NCBI RefSeq assembly: GCF_020906275.1
Contig: NZ_CP086727.1
Span: forward strand, 2,418,001-2,482,000
DNA length: 64,000 nt
From: Parasphingorhabdus litoris DSM 22379
GTDB lineage: Bacteria > Pseudomonadota > Alphaproteobacteria > Sphingomonadales > Sphingomonadaceae
Reading direction: 5' to 3'
Under the pieces are notes generated by a model, which did not search any database, was not told the origin of the DNA, and saw only the letters and a list, made by a program, of their open reading frames with translations. Positions 55,423 through 64,000 of the stretch are shown in pieces; the first letter of the stretch is position 1, and each line of letters opens with the position of its first letter. A program made the position numbers and the translations under genes.

Positions 55423-56778
55423 TTACACAACCCCGTAAGCCAGCATCGCATCGGCAACTTTCTTGAAGCCTGCGATATTCGCACCTTTCACATAGTCGAC
55501 ATAGCCATCGCCCTGATCACCATATTCAACGCATTGATCATGAATGCCTTCCATCAGCTCGGTGAGCATCTGGCCAAGCCGTTCATGGTTCCAGCTGATG
55601 CGTTCTGCATTCTGGCTCATTTCCAGACCGGATACGGCCACGCCGCCCGCATTGGCCGCCTTACCTGGCCCATACATGATCTTCGCGTCGTGGAAGATAT
55701 GAACGCCATCCAGTGTGGTTGGCATATTTGCGCCTTCCGAAACGGCCATCACACCGTTGGAGACCAGCGCCTTTGCTTCCTCTTCATTGAGCTCGTTCTG
55801 TGTCGCGCAAGGCAATGCGAGATCGCAGGCCACGCTCCATGGACGCTGGCCTTCGTGGAAGGTCGCGCCTTTAAACTCATCGACATATTCTGACATCCGG
55901 CCACGACGGTGAGTTTTATGCTCCTTGACCCAGTCGATCTTTTCCTGGGTGAAACCGTCAGGATCGTGAACAAAACCGCCACTATCAGACAGGGTCAGAA
56001 CCTTACCGCCCTGCTTGGTGATCTGCTCCGCTGCATGGGTGGCCACATTGCCTGATCCGGAAATAACAGCGGTCTTGCCCTCAATCGCATCATTTTTGTG
56101 CTTGAGCATGTTTTCCATGAAATAGACCGCGCCATAGCCGGTGGCTTCTGGCCGCATTTCACTGCCGCCATATTCGCGGCCCTTACCCGTCAGCACGCCT
56201 TCCCAGCGATTGGTAATCCGCTTGTACTGGCCGAACATATAGCCAATTTCTCGTGCGCCAACGCCGATGTCACCGGCAGGAACATCCGTGTCAGGGCCGA
56301 TGTGGCGATAGAGTTCAGTCATGAAACTTTGGCAAAAGCGCATAACTTCCGCGTCAGACTTGCCCTTCGGATTGAAGTTGGCACCGCCCTTGCCGCCGCC
56401 CATGGGGAGACCAGTGAGCGAGTTTTTAAACGTCTGTTCGAAAGCGAGGAACTTCAGCACACTCTCGGTCACACTCGGGTGGAAACGGATGCCGCCCTTA
56501 TAAGGTCCAATGGCATTGTTATTCTGAACCCGCCAGCCACGCTGGACGCGGATATTGTGGTTATCATCTTCCCAGCAGACACGGAACGATACGACGCGAT
56601 CAGGTTCGGCCATCCGCCGTAAAATTTGGGCCGCATGATATTCCTCTTTATCTTCGATAAATCCAAAAATATCTTGAGCAACTTCCTGCACCGCCTGAAT
56701 AAATTCGGTCTGTCCCGGATTGCGCTTTTTCACGCCTTCCATGAATGTTGGAAAATCTACATGATCGGAAACGGCCAT
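55423..56778 (-). CDS. gdhA: NADP-specific glutamate dehydrogenase
   Basis: A 451-residue hexameric enzyme that assimilates ammonia into glutamate from 2-oxoglutarate. The substrate-binding Lys is in GLPMGGGKGGANF, the catalytic Asp in VPAGDIGVGAREIG, and the dinucleotide fold in VISGSGNVATHAAEQ. I start at ATG 56778 (MAVSDHVDFPTFM), the usual GdhA beginning. Its position between adk and rpsM is not part of the normal ribosomal operon order. Confidence 0.96.
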   Translation of the reverse strand: MAVSDHVDFPTFMEGVKKRNPGQTEFIQAVQEVAQDIFGFIEDKEEYHAAQILRRMAEPDRVVSFRVCWEDDNHNIRVQRGWRVQNNNAIGPYKGGIRFHPSVTESVLKFLAFEQTFKNSLTGLPMGGGKGGANFNPKGKSDAEVMRFCQSFMTELYRHIGPDTDVPAGDIGVGAREIGYMFGQYKRITNRWEGVLTGKGREYGGSEMRPEATGYGAVYFMENMLKHKNDAIEGKTAVISGSGNVATHAAEQITKQGGKVLTLSDSGGFVHDPDGFTQEKIDWVKEHKTHRRGRMSEYVDEFKGATFHEGQRPWSVACDLALPCATQNELNEEEAKALVSNGVMAVSEGANMPTTLDGVHIFHDAKIMYGPGKAANAGGVAVSGLEMSQNAERISWNHERLGQMLTELMEGIHDQCVEYGDQGDGYVDYVKGANIAGFKKVADAMLAYGVV

Positions 56779-56908
56779 CGTCTTACTCCCCCTTAGGTGA
56801 TTATCTGCGCGCCCGTCGTCAATTGCGATATCCTCGAATCGCTTTTGATGTGGGCAGCATATTAACGGCAATTTGTTCGATTGGTAAAGCCTTGAAATTC
56901 AGCCCTAA

Positions 56909-57508
56909 TCATTCAGCTTGTTCGGCTTCTTCCGGTTCATCCTCTGGCTCCGCTGTCGCTCCTTCTTCGGGTGCAAAAAGCGCAGCGAGCCTGTTTAGCT
57001 GTTCCCCAATCACACCATCCACCGCTGGAGCGATCTGATCTACTGGGAATTCCATATAGCCGCCCACTTTATATACAAAAGACACGCCGGTTTTGTCGCC
57101 GTCCGGCAACAAACCGATGGTCAGTGTCCCGGTGACCGCTTCGCCCTGTAACGGTCCCAATGCACCGGACATACGCAATGCTTTATTATTTTGTGCAAAA
57201 ATGACCCGCATATGTTGCACGCTGCCTTCAGCAGACTTGATATTGTCTTCGCTCGTCTTGCGCAGCAGTTCACAAAAGCAGCCGCCCGCTTGCGGAACCA
57301 GATAGAAATTATCGGAATTTCCTGAAAAGCTGTGCTCTCCATTCCACCATCGCGCCGGTGCGATGATTGTTTTCCAAACATCTTCGGCAGATCCGTTGAC
57401 CGTCTCCAGATGTTTGACGGTGAAACCATTGTCAGCGGTATTGGTCACTTCGGCCTGCGCCGCAGATGCGCCGAGGACGGCAGCTAAAGGTAAAATGAAT
57501 CGGAACAA
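56909..57508 (-). CDS. SRPBCC family exported protein
   Basis: A 199-residue protein with a signal peptide (residues 1-19, ending SAAQA) and a START/SRPBCC-like domain: VNGSAEDVWKTIIAPARWWNG and the closing VDQIAPAVDGVIGEQLNRL. The ligand is unknown. The carboxy end is an acidic Glu/Pro-rich tail. With gdhA it makes up the block that separates adk from rpsM. Confidence 0.87.
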   Translation of the reverse strand: MFRFILPLAAVLGASAAQAEVTNTADNGFTVKHLETVNGSAEDVWKTIIAPARWWNGEHSFSGNSDNFYLVPQAGGCFCELLRKTSEDNIKSAEGSVQHMRVIFAQNNKALRMSGALGPLQGEAVTGTLTIGLLPDGDKTGVSFVYKVGGYMEFPVDQIAPAVDGVIGEQLNRLAALFAPEEGATAEPEDEPEEAEQAE

Positions 57509-57590
57509 TCTATGTCTCCCCCTGTTGCAGAGAGACTAATAGGCGTGCCTGTCACTGGCAATATCTATCAGCCGAAGCTGACAAACGAAA

Positions 57591-58241
57591 TCAATCCAGA
57601 GCCAGCACAGCTTCTATGGCGGTGCTCACAGCGTCCATGCTGCCCATGCCGTCAACTTTGGTCACAATGCCGCGCTCTTCATAGATGGGCAATATCGGTG
57701 CTGTTTTGGCCCGATATTCATCCATACGCGTGCGAACAGTTTCTTCATTGTCGTCCGGGCGGCGCTTGAATTCGGTCGAACCACAGGCATCACAAACCCC
57801 TGGCTTGGCAGGTTGTTTGAATTTGTCATGATAGCCTTCACCGCAATTGCCGCAGGTAAAGCGGCCCGTGATGCGTTCTACCAACGCATCAACATCCACG
57901 CCCAGTTCGATGACATGGGATAGCGTGCGGTTGCGCGCTGTCAAAATCTCGTCAAGCGAATGGACCTGTGCTTCAGTACGAGGATAGCCATCAAAAATGA
58001 CGCCTTGGTCAGGGCCAAGCTCATCAAGCTTGTCGCCAATGATACCGGAGACGACCTCATCGGGAACCAGTTCACCGGCATCCATCAGAGCTTTTGCCTT
58101 CAAGCCGACTTCCGTGCCGGCTTTGACCGCAGCGCGCAGCATATCACCGGTGGACAGTTGGACCATGCCATGCTCGTCTTCGAGAAGACCGGCCTGGGTA
58201 CCTTTACCAGCGCCCGGAGGTCCCAACAGGATGATATCCAT
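57591..58241 (-). CDS. adk: Adenylate kinase
   Basis: A 216-residue enzyme balancing ATP, ADP and AMP. The P-loop GPPGAGKGTQ is at residues 7-16 and FDGYPRTEAQ carries the AMP-binding Arg. The LID contains four Cys (CGNCGEGYH and CDACGSTEF), a zinc-binding type of long-form Adk. It follows secY on the same strand, the usual sphingomonad order. Confidence 0.98.
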   Translation of the reverse strand: MDIILLGPPGAGKGTQAGLLEDEHGMVQLSTGDMLRAAVKAGTEVGLKAKALMDAGELVPDEVVSGIIGDKLDELGPDQGVIFDGYPRTEAQVHSLDEILTARNRTLSHVIELGVDVDALVERITGRFTCGNCGEGYHDKFKQPAKPGVCDACGSTEFKRRPDDNEETVRTRMDEYRAKTAPILPIYEERGIVTKVDGMGSMDAVSTAIEAVLALD

Positions 58242-58285
58242 AAATCACTGTCCCCTATAATTTCGAAAAGCTTGGAGGAATATTG

Positions 58286-59659
58286 TTAGCGCCGACGACG
58301 ACCGCCTTTAAGTTTCGCCTTTTTGAGCAGATCCCCATATTGCAAGGCCAGCAAGTGGCTTTGAATCTGGGTCACCGTGTCGACCGTCACATTAACGATA
58401 ATCAGCAAACTGGTTCCGCCAAGGAAGAAGATCGGCAAATTGGTCTGAGCCATGACATATTCAGGCAGCACACAAACAAAGGCCAAATAAGCGGCACCAA
58501 CCACGGTAATACGTGTCAGAACATAATCAAGATAGTCCGATGTATTTTTGCCAGGACGAATGCCAGGTACGAAGCCACCGTTTTTCTTGAGATTTTCAGC
58601 TGTTTCTTCGGGATTGAACACAACCGCCGTGTAGAAGAAACAGAAGAAAATAATGCCGGCTGCATAGAGCGCCATGTAAAGCGGCTGCCCATGAGCAAGA
58701 TATTGGTTTAACGCGATGATAAAGTCCCCGCCCGCACTTTCGCCCGCAGTCGTATTTCCGGCAAACTGGCTAACCGTCAGCGGCATCAACAGCAGTGAAG
58801 AAGCGAAAATCGGAGGAATCACGCCTGCGGTATTCACCTTCAAAGGAAGATGGCTACGATCCGCCTGCATCACGCCATTTTGCGTGGCGCGCTTGGGATA
58901 TTGGATTAGCACACGTCTTTGCGCACGTTCCATGAAGCTGATGAACAATACCAAGCCAACGACCATGGCGATCAGACCAACGATGGTCAAAGCGCCAACC
59001 GAACCAGTGCGGCTGCCTTCCATCAGGTTACCGACGAAAGTAGGCATTTGTGCCACGATACCGGCCATGATGATCAGTGAAATACCGTTACCAATACCGC
59101 GGCTTGTAATTTGCTCGCCAAGCCACATCAGGAACAGGGTACCGCCAACAAGACTGATCACTGCACCAACGCGGAAGCCCATGCCGGGGTTCACAACGGC
59201 CTGCAGGCCGGATTGCGAGGCAAAGCTTTCCAAGCCAACGGCAATGAAATAGCCCTGAATCGCCGTCAGACCGACCGTACCATAGCGCGTATATTGGTTG
59301 AGTTTTTTGCGGCCCGCTTCGCCATCTTTCTTGATCGCGGCCAAGGTAGGCGACAGCGCCGCCGCCAGTTGGACGACAATCGATGCGGTAATATAGGGCA
59401 TGACGCCCAGCGCGATAAGGCTCATCCGCTCGAGCGAACCACCTGAAAATGTATTGAAAATGTCAAGCACACCACCGCGTGTTTGATCATAGAGATCCGC
59501 CAGTACGACAGGGTCAACACCGGGAAGTGGTACGAAGCTGAGCAGGCGGAAAACCACCAATGCGCCCAGAGTGAACCAGATACGTTTACGCAGTTCGGTT
59601 GCTTCCCCGAACTTTGCCAGGCTCAAATTTGCTGCGACCTGATCGGCTTTTGATGCCAT
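58286..59659 (-). CDS. secY: Preprotein translocase subunit SecY
   Basis: A 457-residue channel-forming subunit of the Sec translocon with ten membrane helices. Opening KRIWFTLGALVVFRL, the plug region near GGVLDIFNTFSGGSLERMS, and LVGGTLFLMWLGEQITSRGIG are SecY. ATG 59659 starts the protein; the region upstream in frame belongs to a palindromic repeat. It is separated from rplO by about 230 non-coding bases. Confidence 0.97.
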   Translation of the reverse strand: MASKADQVAANLSLAKFGEATELRKRIWFTLGALVVFRLLSFVPLPGVDPVVLADLYDQTRGGVLDIFNTFSGGSLERMSLIALGVMPYITASIVVQLAAALSPTLAAIKKDGEAGRKKLNQYTRYGTVGLTAIQGYFIAVGLESFASQSGLQAVVNPGMGFRVGAVISLVGGTLFLMWLGEQITSRGIGNGISLIIMAGIVAQMPTFVGNLMEGSRTGSVGALTIVGLIAMVVGLVLFISFMERAQRRVLIQYPKRATQNGVMQADRSHLPLKVNTAGVIPPIFASSLLLMPLTVSQFAGNTTAGESAGGDFIIALNQYLAHGQPLYMALYAAGIIFFCFFYTAVVFNPEETAENLKKNGGFVPGIRPGKNTSDYLDYVLTRITVVGAAYLAFVCVLPEYVMAQTNLPIFFLGGTSLLIIVNVTVDTVTQIQSHLLALQYGDLLKKAKLKGGRRRR

Positions 59660-59720
59660 TTCTAAACTTCCTTGCCCCGCAATATATCGCTTAACACGAC
59701 ACGATATTGAAACTACTGTG

Positions 59721-59801
59721 CCCCGGCGAAGGCCGGGGTCCATCTCCTAACGTTGCCCTTGCACGACAGCTTTGGAGATGGATTCCTGCTTTCGCAGGAA
59801 T
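59721..59801. repeat. Composite palindromic repeat between rplO and secY (REP-type)
   Basis: Three nested inverted repeats: CCCCGGC/GCCGGGG (59721-59738), CCATCTCC (59740-59747) with GGAGATGG (59774-59781), and ATTCCTGC/GCAGGAAT (59782-59801). The CCCCGGCGAAGGCCGGGG unit is a familiar dispersed sphingomonad repeat. It lies within the secY upstream region and would be transcribed on the minus strand before secY. Confidence 0.8.
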
Positions 59802-59850
59802 ACTGTCTGCCCCATATCGGATTTTAATAAGCTAATGACAAGGGGCCAGC

Positions 59851-59880
59851 AAAAAGAAGGGCCTCGCGATAGCGAAGCCC
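59851..59880 (-). terminator. Terminator-like hairpin after rplO
   Basis: On the minus strand GGGCTTCGC (59880-59872) pairs with GCGAGGCCC (59867-59859), leaving one T-G mismatch and a four-base loop, and is followed by TTCTTTTT (59858-59851). It begins nine bases after the rplO stop. If active it would stop or reduce transcription from the ribosomal genes into secY. Confidence 0.7.
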
Positions 59881-59888
59881 TAACTGAA

Positions 59889-60443
59889 TCAATCTTTCTT
59901 TTTGGCCCGATTGGCGGCCTTTTTCTCTTTAGCTGGCTTGGAAGGTGTTGCCTTCTTTTCGCCTTTTGGACGGTGAGCCGCTGCGCCAGCAAGAATTTCG
60001 ACCTTGCCGCCTGCTTTTTCCACCGCTGCGACAGCCGCTTTGGAAGCGCCAGCAACGGCGATGGTGATTTTCGCTTTGATTTCGCCTTTGGCCAGCAGAC
60101 GTACGCCGTCTTTGCCACCGCGGGTCAAACCAGCTGCATTCAAAGCTGCCTGATCCAGCGTGCCTTTGTTGGCAAGCTTTTTGCTGTCGATGAACTTCTG
60201 GATCATACCCAGATTAACTTCAGCATAGTCGGTGCCGAACGGGTTGTTGAAACCACGCTTTGGCAGCCGCATGTGAAGCGGCATCTGGCCACCTTCAAAG
60301 CCGTTGATGGAAACACCGGAGCGAGACTTCTGGCCCTTTTGACCACGTCCGCCGGTTTTGCCTTTACCGGAACCAATGCCGCGGCCAATACGGGTACGCA
60401 ATTTGCGCGCGCCGTCATTATCTCTAATTTCGTTCAGTTTCAT
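59889..60443 (-). CDS. rplO: 50S ribosomal protein L15
   Basis: A 184-residue large-subunit protein. [28 protein letters not shown] Gly/Lys start and the [14 protein letters not shown] region are L15. The carboxy-terminal 28 residues form a Lys/Ala/Pro-rich tail ([16 protein letters not shown]) beyond the usual length. A terminator-like hairpin follows immediately. Confidence 0.97.
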   Translation of the reverse strand: MKLNEIRDNDGARKLRTRIGRGIGSGKGKTGGRGQKGQKSRSGVSINGFEGGQMPLHMRLPKRGFNNPFGTDYAEVNLGMIQKFIDSKKLANKGTLDQAALNAAGLTRGGKDGVRLLAKGEIKAKITIAVAGASKAAVAAVEKAGGKVEILAGAAAHRPKGEKKATPSKPAKEKKAANRAKKKD

Positions 60444-60488
60444 GTCGTGTACTCGCTTTCGCTTTTATTCGCACGGTCGTTTCGGGTT

Positions 60489-60668
60489 TTACCCTTCAAC
60501 AACCTCTACAAGATGGTGCACCTTACGGATCATGCCGCGCACTTCCGGTGTGTCTTCCAGTTCGGATACACGGTGCATTTTATTCAGGCCCAGGCCGATC
60601 AGCGTCTTGCGCTGTTCTTCCGGGCGACGGATTGGCGAACCAACCTGCTTGATTTTTACTTTAGCCAT
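60489..60668 (-). CDS. rpmD: 50S ribosomal protein L30
   Basis: A 59-residue large-subunit protein. [20 protein letters not shown] and [18 protein letters not shown] are the L30 signature, with typical size. ATG 60668 lies six bases after the rpsE stop and the gene ends 46 bases before rplO, as in other spc operons. Confidence 0.97.
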   Translation of the reverse strand: MAKVKIKQVGSPIRRPEEQRKTLIGLGLNKMHRVSELEDTPEVRGMIRKVHHLVEVVEG

Positions 60669-60674
60669 TATGCC

Positions 60675-61415
60675 TTACTCCGTAACTGCTGCAGCTTCGG
60701 CCTCGGCCTCAGCTTCAGAAGCGCCGCCGCGGCCAAGCAGATCGGCAACTTTCTTGCCGCGCCGCTGGGATACAGCCTTGGGGCTGGTCTGTTCACCAAG
60801 CGCCACGAAGGTTGCCCGGATCATGTTATAAGGGTTGGATGTTCCGTTGGACTTGGTCACCACATCGGCAACACCAAGGCTTTCGAAAACCGCACGCATA
60901 GGACCACCGGCAATGATACCGGTACCCGGAGGCGCCGAACGCAAGGTCACGTTGCCTGCACCAAACTGGCCTTTGCCATCATGGTGAAGCGTACGACCTT
61001 CCCGCAAAGGAACGCGAACCATTTTCTTTTTCGCAGCAGCGGTTGCTTTGGTAATCGCTTCAGGCACTTCGCGTGCTTTACCCTTACCAAAACCGGCGCG
61101 GCCTTTGCCGTCGCCAACCACAACCAGAGCAGCAAAACCAAAGCGCTTACCGCCTTTTACGGTTTTGGAAACACGGTTGATGTGAACCAGTTTCTCGATC
61201 AGCTCTTCGCCCTGATCCTGATCCCGGCCACCACGTCCACGGCCACGACCGCGTCCGCCATCACGACCACCGCGTCCACCGTCACGTCCGCCGCGATTGC
61301 CGCCACGTCCTTGGCGTTCATTTGGGCGCTCTTGCTTTTGCTCCACAGGAGCCGCTTCAGCTGGTGCCGCTGATTCAGGGGCTTCTGCGCCTTCTTTTTT
61401 CGTTTCATCAGCCAT
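60675..61415 (-). CDS. rpsE: 30S ribosomal protein S5 with RG-rich amino-terminal extension
   Basis: A 246-residue protein whose carboxy 170 residues are S5 ([38 protein letters not shown], then [16 protein letters not shown]). Before that lies an extension of about 65 residues: an acidic Ala/Glu/Pro part and then Arg-Gly repeats ([19 protein letters not shown]). Such extensions occur in sphingomonad S5 proteins. The RG region could bind RNA. ATG 61415 starts just after the rplR stop. Confidence 0.97.
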   Translation of the reverse strand: MADETKKEGAEAPESAAPAEAAPVEQKQERPNERQGRGGNRGGRDGGRGGRDGGRGRGRGRGGRDQDQGEELIEKLVHINRVSKTVKGGKRFGFAALVVVGDGKGRAGFGKGKAREVPEAITKATAAAKKKMVRVPLREGRTLHHDGKGQFGAGNVTLRSAPPGTGIIAGGPMRAVFESLGVADVVTKSNGTSNPYNMIRATFVALGEQTSPKAVSQRRGKKVADLLGRGGASEAEAEAEAAAVTE

Positions 61416-61416
61416 A

Positions 61417-61770
61417 TTAAAACTCCAATCCGCCTTCGCGGGCCGCGTCGGCAAGAGCCTTTACACGTCCGTGGTAAAGGAAACCGCCGCGATCAAAAAT
61501 TACTTCCTTGATGCCGGCCTTTTTCGCTGCTTCTGCAACGCGCTTGCCAACATCCGCTGCCGCTGCACTATCGGCACCGGTTTTCACTTTGGATGCTTTG
61601 TCGATTGTTGAAGCAGCGGCAACTGTCTTGCCCTCTGCGTCATCAATGACCTGCGCATAGATATGACGACCTGTGCGGTGCACAGACAAACGAGGTTTTG
61701 TGAGCCCGCGCTTCCGCAATTTGGTGCGAACGCGTTGCTGACGCCGTTTGAATAGAGAAATATTAGCCAT
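61417..61770 (-). CDS. rplR: 50S ribosomal protein L18
   Basis: A 117-residue protein binding 5S r[17 protein letters not shown] and [13 protein letters not shown] [16 protein letters not shown] and [20 protein letters not shown] are L18 signatures. It sits between rplF and rpsE in the usual order. Confidence 0.98.
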   Translation of the reverse strand: MANISLFKRRQQRVRTKLRKRGLTKPRLSVHRTGRHIYAQVIDDAEGKTVAAASTIDKASKVKTGADSAAAADVGKRVAEAAKKAGIKEVIFDRGGFLYHGRVKALADAAREGGLEF

Positions 61771-61773
61771 GGC

Positions 61774-62307
61774 TTATTTCTTCTTCCCTTCTTTGCGGAA
61801 AACATATTCGCCGCGATATTTAATGCCCTTGCCTTTATAAGGCTCCGGTTTGCGCCAGCGCCGAATTTCTGCGGCAACCTGACCAACCTGCTGTTTATCA
61901 ATGCCCGAAATTTCGACCGTGGTCTGATCCGGTGTCTTGATGGTGATGCCTTCTGGAATGTCGAAATCGACATCGTGGCTGAAACCCAGCTGCAGGTTCA
62001 GGGTCTTGCCCTTAACCGCTGCACGGTAACCAACGCCGCTGATTTCTAGCACCTTGGTAAAGCCTTCGGTCACACCGTCGACAAGGTTCTGAACCAGTGT
62101 CCGCTGCATGCCCCAGTAAGAGCGTGCGCGCGTGGTCTTATTTGCCGGGGTTACCAACAAACCGCCATCGCTCAGCTCATAGGTCAGATCATCAACCATA
62201 GGGGTTGAAAGTTCGCCCTTGGGTCCTTTGATCTTTACCAGACCGTCATCCAGAGTGGCGGTAACACCATCAGGAATGCTTACTGCTTTTTTGCCGATAC
62301 GAGACAT
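61774..62307 (-). CDS. rplF: 50S ribosomal protein L6
   Basis: A 177-residue two-domain protein of the large subunit. [15 protein letters not shown] and the closing [20 protein letters not shown] are L6. Start ATG 62307 shares one base with the rpsH stop (TAATG-like), suggesting coupling. Confidence 0.98.
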   Translation of the reverse strand: MSRIGKKAVSIPDGVTATLDDGLVKIKGPKGELSTPMVDDLTYELSDGGLLVTPANKTTRARSYWGMQRTLVQNLVDGVTEGFTKVLEISGVGYRAAVKGKTLNLQLGFSHDVDFDIPEGITIKTPDQTTVEISGIDKQQVGQVAAEIRRWRKPEPYKGKGIKYRGEYVFRKEGKKK

Positions 62308-62702
62308 TAGAACACCTCTGCGAGTACTTCGCCGCCGACATTCTGCTGGCGCGCTTCTGCGTCAGACAAAACACCTTTTGGCGTCGAAACGATTGTGATG
62401 CCCAGGCCATTGCGCACTGATGGCAGTTCCTGTGAACCGCTGTAGATACGACGACCAGGCTTTGAAACGCGGGCCACGTGGCGGATAGCCGGCTCGCCTT
62501 CAAAATATTTCAGTTCAATACGAAGACCAGGGTGCTTGTTCACCTCTTCTTCGCTGTAGCCGCGAATATAACCTTCGCGCTGCAGAACTTCGAGAACAGC
62601 ACCGCGCAATTTGGAAGCAGGTGAAACCACACTGTCCTTACGTGCTTGCTGTCCGTTACGGATGCGGGTGAGCATATCACCCAAGGGATCGGTAAAAGCC
62701 AT
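62307..62702 (-). CDS. rpsH: 30S ribosomal protein S8
   Basis: A 131-residue small-subunit protein that also represses spc-operon translation in E. coli. [19 protein letters not shown] and [20 protein letters not shown] are S8. It lies between rpsN and rplF as expected. Confidence 0.98.
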   Translation of the reverse strand: MAFTDPLGDMLTRIRNGQQARKDSVVSPASKLRGAVLEVLQREGYIRGYSEEEVNKHPGLRIELKYFEGEPAIRHVARVSKPGRRIYSGSQELPSVRNGLGITIVSTPKGVLSDAEARQQNVGGEVLAEVF

Positions 62703-62714
62703 ATTATCTTCCCT

Positions 62715-63020
62715 TTACCAGCTGGATTTCGTTACGCCGGGGATAAGGCCTTTATTGGCCATATCACGCAGCTCGATGCGGCAGAGACGGAACTTGCGGT
62801 AATAGCCGCGTGGACGCCCTGTGGTTTCGCAGCGGTTACGCACGCGGGTTGGATTACCGTTGCGCGGAATTTCCGCCATTTTAAGACGCGCCATCAAACG
62901 CTCAGTCTCATCAAGAGACTCATCGTTGGCCATCGCCTTCAACTTCGCATAACGACCGGCATATTTCTTCACCAGCTTCTTGCGACGTTCGTTTTTATTA
63001 ATGGAACTCAGTTTCGCCAT
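62715..63020 (-). CDS. rpsN: 30S ribosomal protein S14 (zinc-free type)
   Basis: A 101-residue S14 of the long form. [19 protein letters not shown] is the core; the zinc-binding CxxC pairs of the short form are absent. It lies 69 bases after the rplE stop. Confidence 0.97.
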   Translation of the reverse strand: MAKLSSINKNERRKKLVKKYAGRYAKLKAMANDESLDETERLMARLKMAEIPRNGNPTRVRNRCETTGRPRGYYRKFRLCRIELRDMANKGLIPGVTKSSW

Positions 63021-63088
63021 GACTTAAGTTCTCTTCCTTTCTTGCGTGTCTCCGAAAACCGGAAACTTAAAAAATTGTCTCTCGCGGA

Positions 63089-63664
63089 TTATGCCGCTGC
63101 TTGCTCTTCTTCCTGCGGGAACGGGAAACCGAACAGTTTCAAAAGCTCACGAGCTTCATCGTTCGTTTTCGCGCTAGTCGTCACGATAATGTCCATGCCG
63201 CGCACCACGTCGATGTCGTCATAGGCAATCTCAGGAAAAATAATCTGCTCTTTAATGCCCATGGCAAAGTTGCCACGACCATCAAAACTCTTTGGGTTCA
63301 GACCGCGAAAGTCACGAATACGCGGCATAGCCACCGTAATCAGACGATCGAGAAATTCGTACATCCGCTCACGGCGCAATGTCACTTTACAACCAATCGG
63401 CATGCCTTCACGCAGCTTGAATGTCGCGATTGACGTCTTGGCTTTGGTAATGACAGGCTTCTGACCAGCAATCAGTTCCATTTCAGCCGCAGCTGTCGTG
63501 GCTTTCTTCTTGTCCTGGCTACCTTCACCAACACCCATGTTCAGTGTGATCTTGGTGATCTTTGGCACTTCCATAGCATTGGAATAGTTGAACTTTTCCT
63601 GCATCGCTTTGACGATCTCATCGTCATATTTTTTGCGCATGCGTGGCAAATATTTATCAGCCAT
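63089..63664 (-). CDS. rplE: 50S ribosomal protein L5
   Basis: A 191-residue 5S-rRNA-binding protein. [34 protein letters not shown] and [17 protein letters not shown] are L5. The last residues EEEQAAA exceed the common end. ATG 63664 lies eight bases inside the rplX 3' end. Confidence 0.98.
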   Translation of the reverse strand: MADKYLPRMRKKYDDEIVKAMQEKFNYSNAMEVPKITKITLNMGVGEGSQDKKKATTAAAEMELIAGQKPVITKAKTSIATFKLREGMPIGCKVTLRRERMYEFLDRLITVAMPRIRDFRGLNPKSFDGRGNFAMGIKEQIIFPEIAYDDIDVVRGMDIIVTTSAKTNDEARELLKLFGFPFPQEEEQAAA

Positions 63665-63977
63665 CGACTTTCTCCCCGGATTTCACGGCCACACGGACCA
63701 TCTTTCCGTCTTTCTCTTCAAAGCGAACCCGTGTCGGCTTGCCATCTTTAGGATCGGCCAGAGCAACCTTGCTGATGTGCATTGGTGCTTCACGGCGTTC
63801 CAGACCACCTTGCGGGTTGGCCTGTGTCGGTTTGCGGTGACGCACAGCTACATTGGCCCCAGCGACGATAACTTTATCGTCTTTTGGCATAACCTTGGTC
63901 ACTTCACCGGACTTGCCCTTGTCCTTGCCGGACAGAACAACAACGGTGTCACCCTTTTTAATCTTTGCATTGGCCAT
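63657..63977 (-). CDS. rplX: 50S ribosomal protein L24
   Basis: A 106-residue protein with the KOW motif ([20 protein letters not shown]) that starts large-subunit assembly. It overlaps rplE by eight bases. ATG 63977 begins two bases after the rplN stop; GGAGG inside the rplN end serves as its ribosome binding site. Confidence 0.98.
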   Translation of the reverse strand: MANAKIKKGDTVVVLSGKDKGKSGEVTKVMPKDDKVIVAGANVAVRHRKPTQANPQGGLERREAPMHISKVALADPKDGKPTRVRFEEKDGKMVRVAVKSGEKVDG

Positions 63978-63979
63978 GA

Positions 63980-64000
63980 TTATAGTACCTCCGGCGCAAG
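63980..64000 (-). CDS. rplN: 50S ribosomal protein L14, last six codons
   Basis: The minus strand reads LAPEVL then TAA, exactly the conserved carboxy end of L14, in the correct place upstream of rplX. The rest of the gene lies beyond the window edge. Confidence 0.85.

Noticed and set aside
55239..55466. 75-codon plus-strand open frame overlapping the gdhA end
   Set aside because: Crosses the end of a certain gene, includes the 11-base hairpin, and shows no domain.
59772..61373. 533-codon plus-strand open frame across rplO, rpmD and rpsE
   Set aside because: Runs antisense through three certain ribosomal genes; an artefact of their Lys/Arg/Ala-rich coding.

Overview
The window is a chromosomal segment of an alphaproteobacterium, almost certainly a member of the Sphingomonadales. 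The evidence is the gene content and order (queA-cyclophilin-coaD-ispA-xseB, yfgM-bamB-der, COQ4, DUF2177, DUF1289), the RG-rich amino-terminal extension on ribosomal protein S5, and the palindromic repeats of the type usually scattered through sphingomonad genomes. Base composition is moderate rather than high in GC, which suggests a Sphingorhabdus/Parasphingorhabdus-like organism; that genus guess is inference. I see no tRNA, rRNA, CRISPR array, prophage, transposase or integrase.

Layout. 1-7.5 kb (minus): a cut alpha/beta hydrolase, xth, erpA, an M23 peptidase, then the overlapping DUF455-bcp-glnE-tgt run. 7.6-8.8 kb: a lone DUF2282 (bufferin-type) lipoprotein gene behind a promoter that looks ECF sigma-factor dependent, convergent with a hemolysin III homologue. 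8.8-12.4 kb (minus): queA, a secreted cyclophilin, coaD, ispA and xseB. 12.5-25.1 kb: small membrane proteins, a LysR regulator, a DUF1289 mini-gene, an isomerase and an atypical SDR, purL, an FAD oxidase, DUF3052, a gene broken by an in-frame stop, COQ4, a nitroreductase and DUF418. 25.1-26.4 kb: the iron-storage pair bfd-like ferredoxin and bacterioferritin, then an HPt protein. 26.5-31.1 kb (minus): der, bamB, yfgM-like and panB. 31.2-37.6 kb: an MFS pump facing a tightly packed eight-gene minus-strand run (GDPD, DUF427, YdjM-like, ArsC-like, AAC(3)-I-like, GNAT, endonuclease III-like, MDR). 37.7-44.2 kb: a chloramphenicol-phosphotransferase-like kinase, guaA, a TPR lipoprotein, a PEP-CTERM protein with a good sigma-54 promoter, and an acyl-CoA ligase. 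44.4-52.1 kb: a dicarboxylate symporter, small proteins, gyrB and a prolyl oligopeptidase.

52.2-64 kb (minus) holds the distal S10/spc/alpha ribosomal run: rplN(partial)-rplX-rplE-rpsN-rpsH-rplF-rplR-rpsE-rpmD-rplO-secY-adk, then gdhA and an SRPBCC protein inserted before rpsM-rpsK-rpoA-rplQ. The usually continuous run is broken three times by non-coding structure: a terminator-like hairpin plus palindromic repeat between rplO and secY, the gdhA block with about 0.6 kb of degenerate DNA before rpsM, and a cluster of palindromes between rpoA and rplQ.

Most of the window is core housekeeping. The points I find most worth following are (i) the orphan lipobox-bearing DUF2282 protein with a GTAACC-N16-CGAA promoter, (ii) the PEP-CTERM gene with a -24/-12 promoter and an upstream palindrome, and (iii) the insertions and terminators that partition the ribosomal operon.
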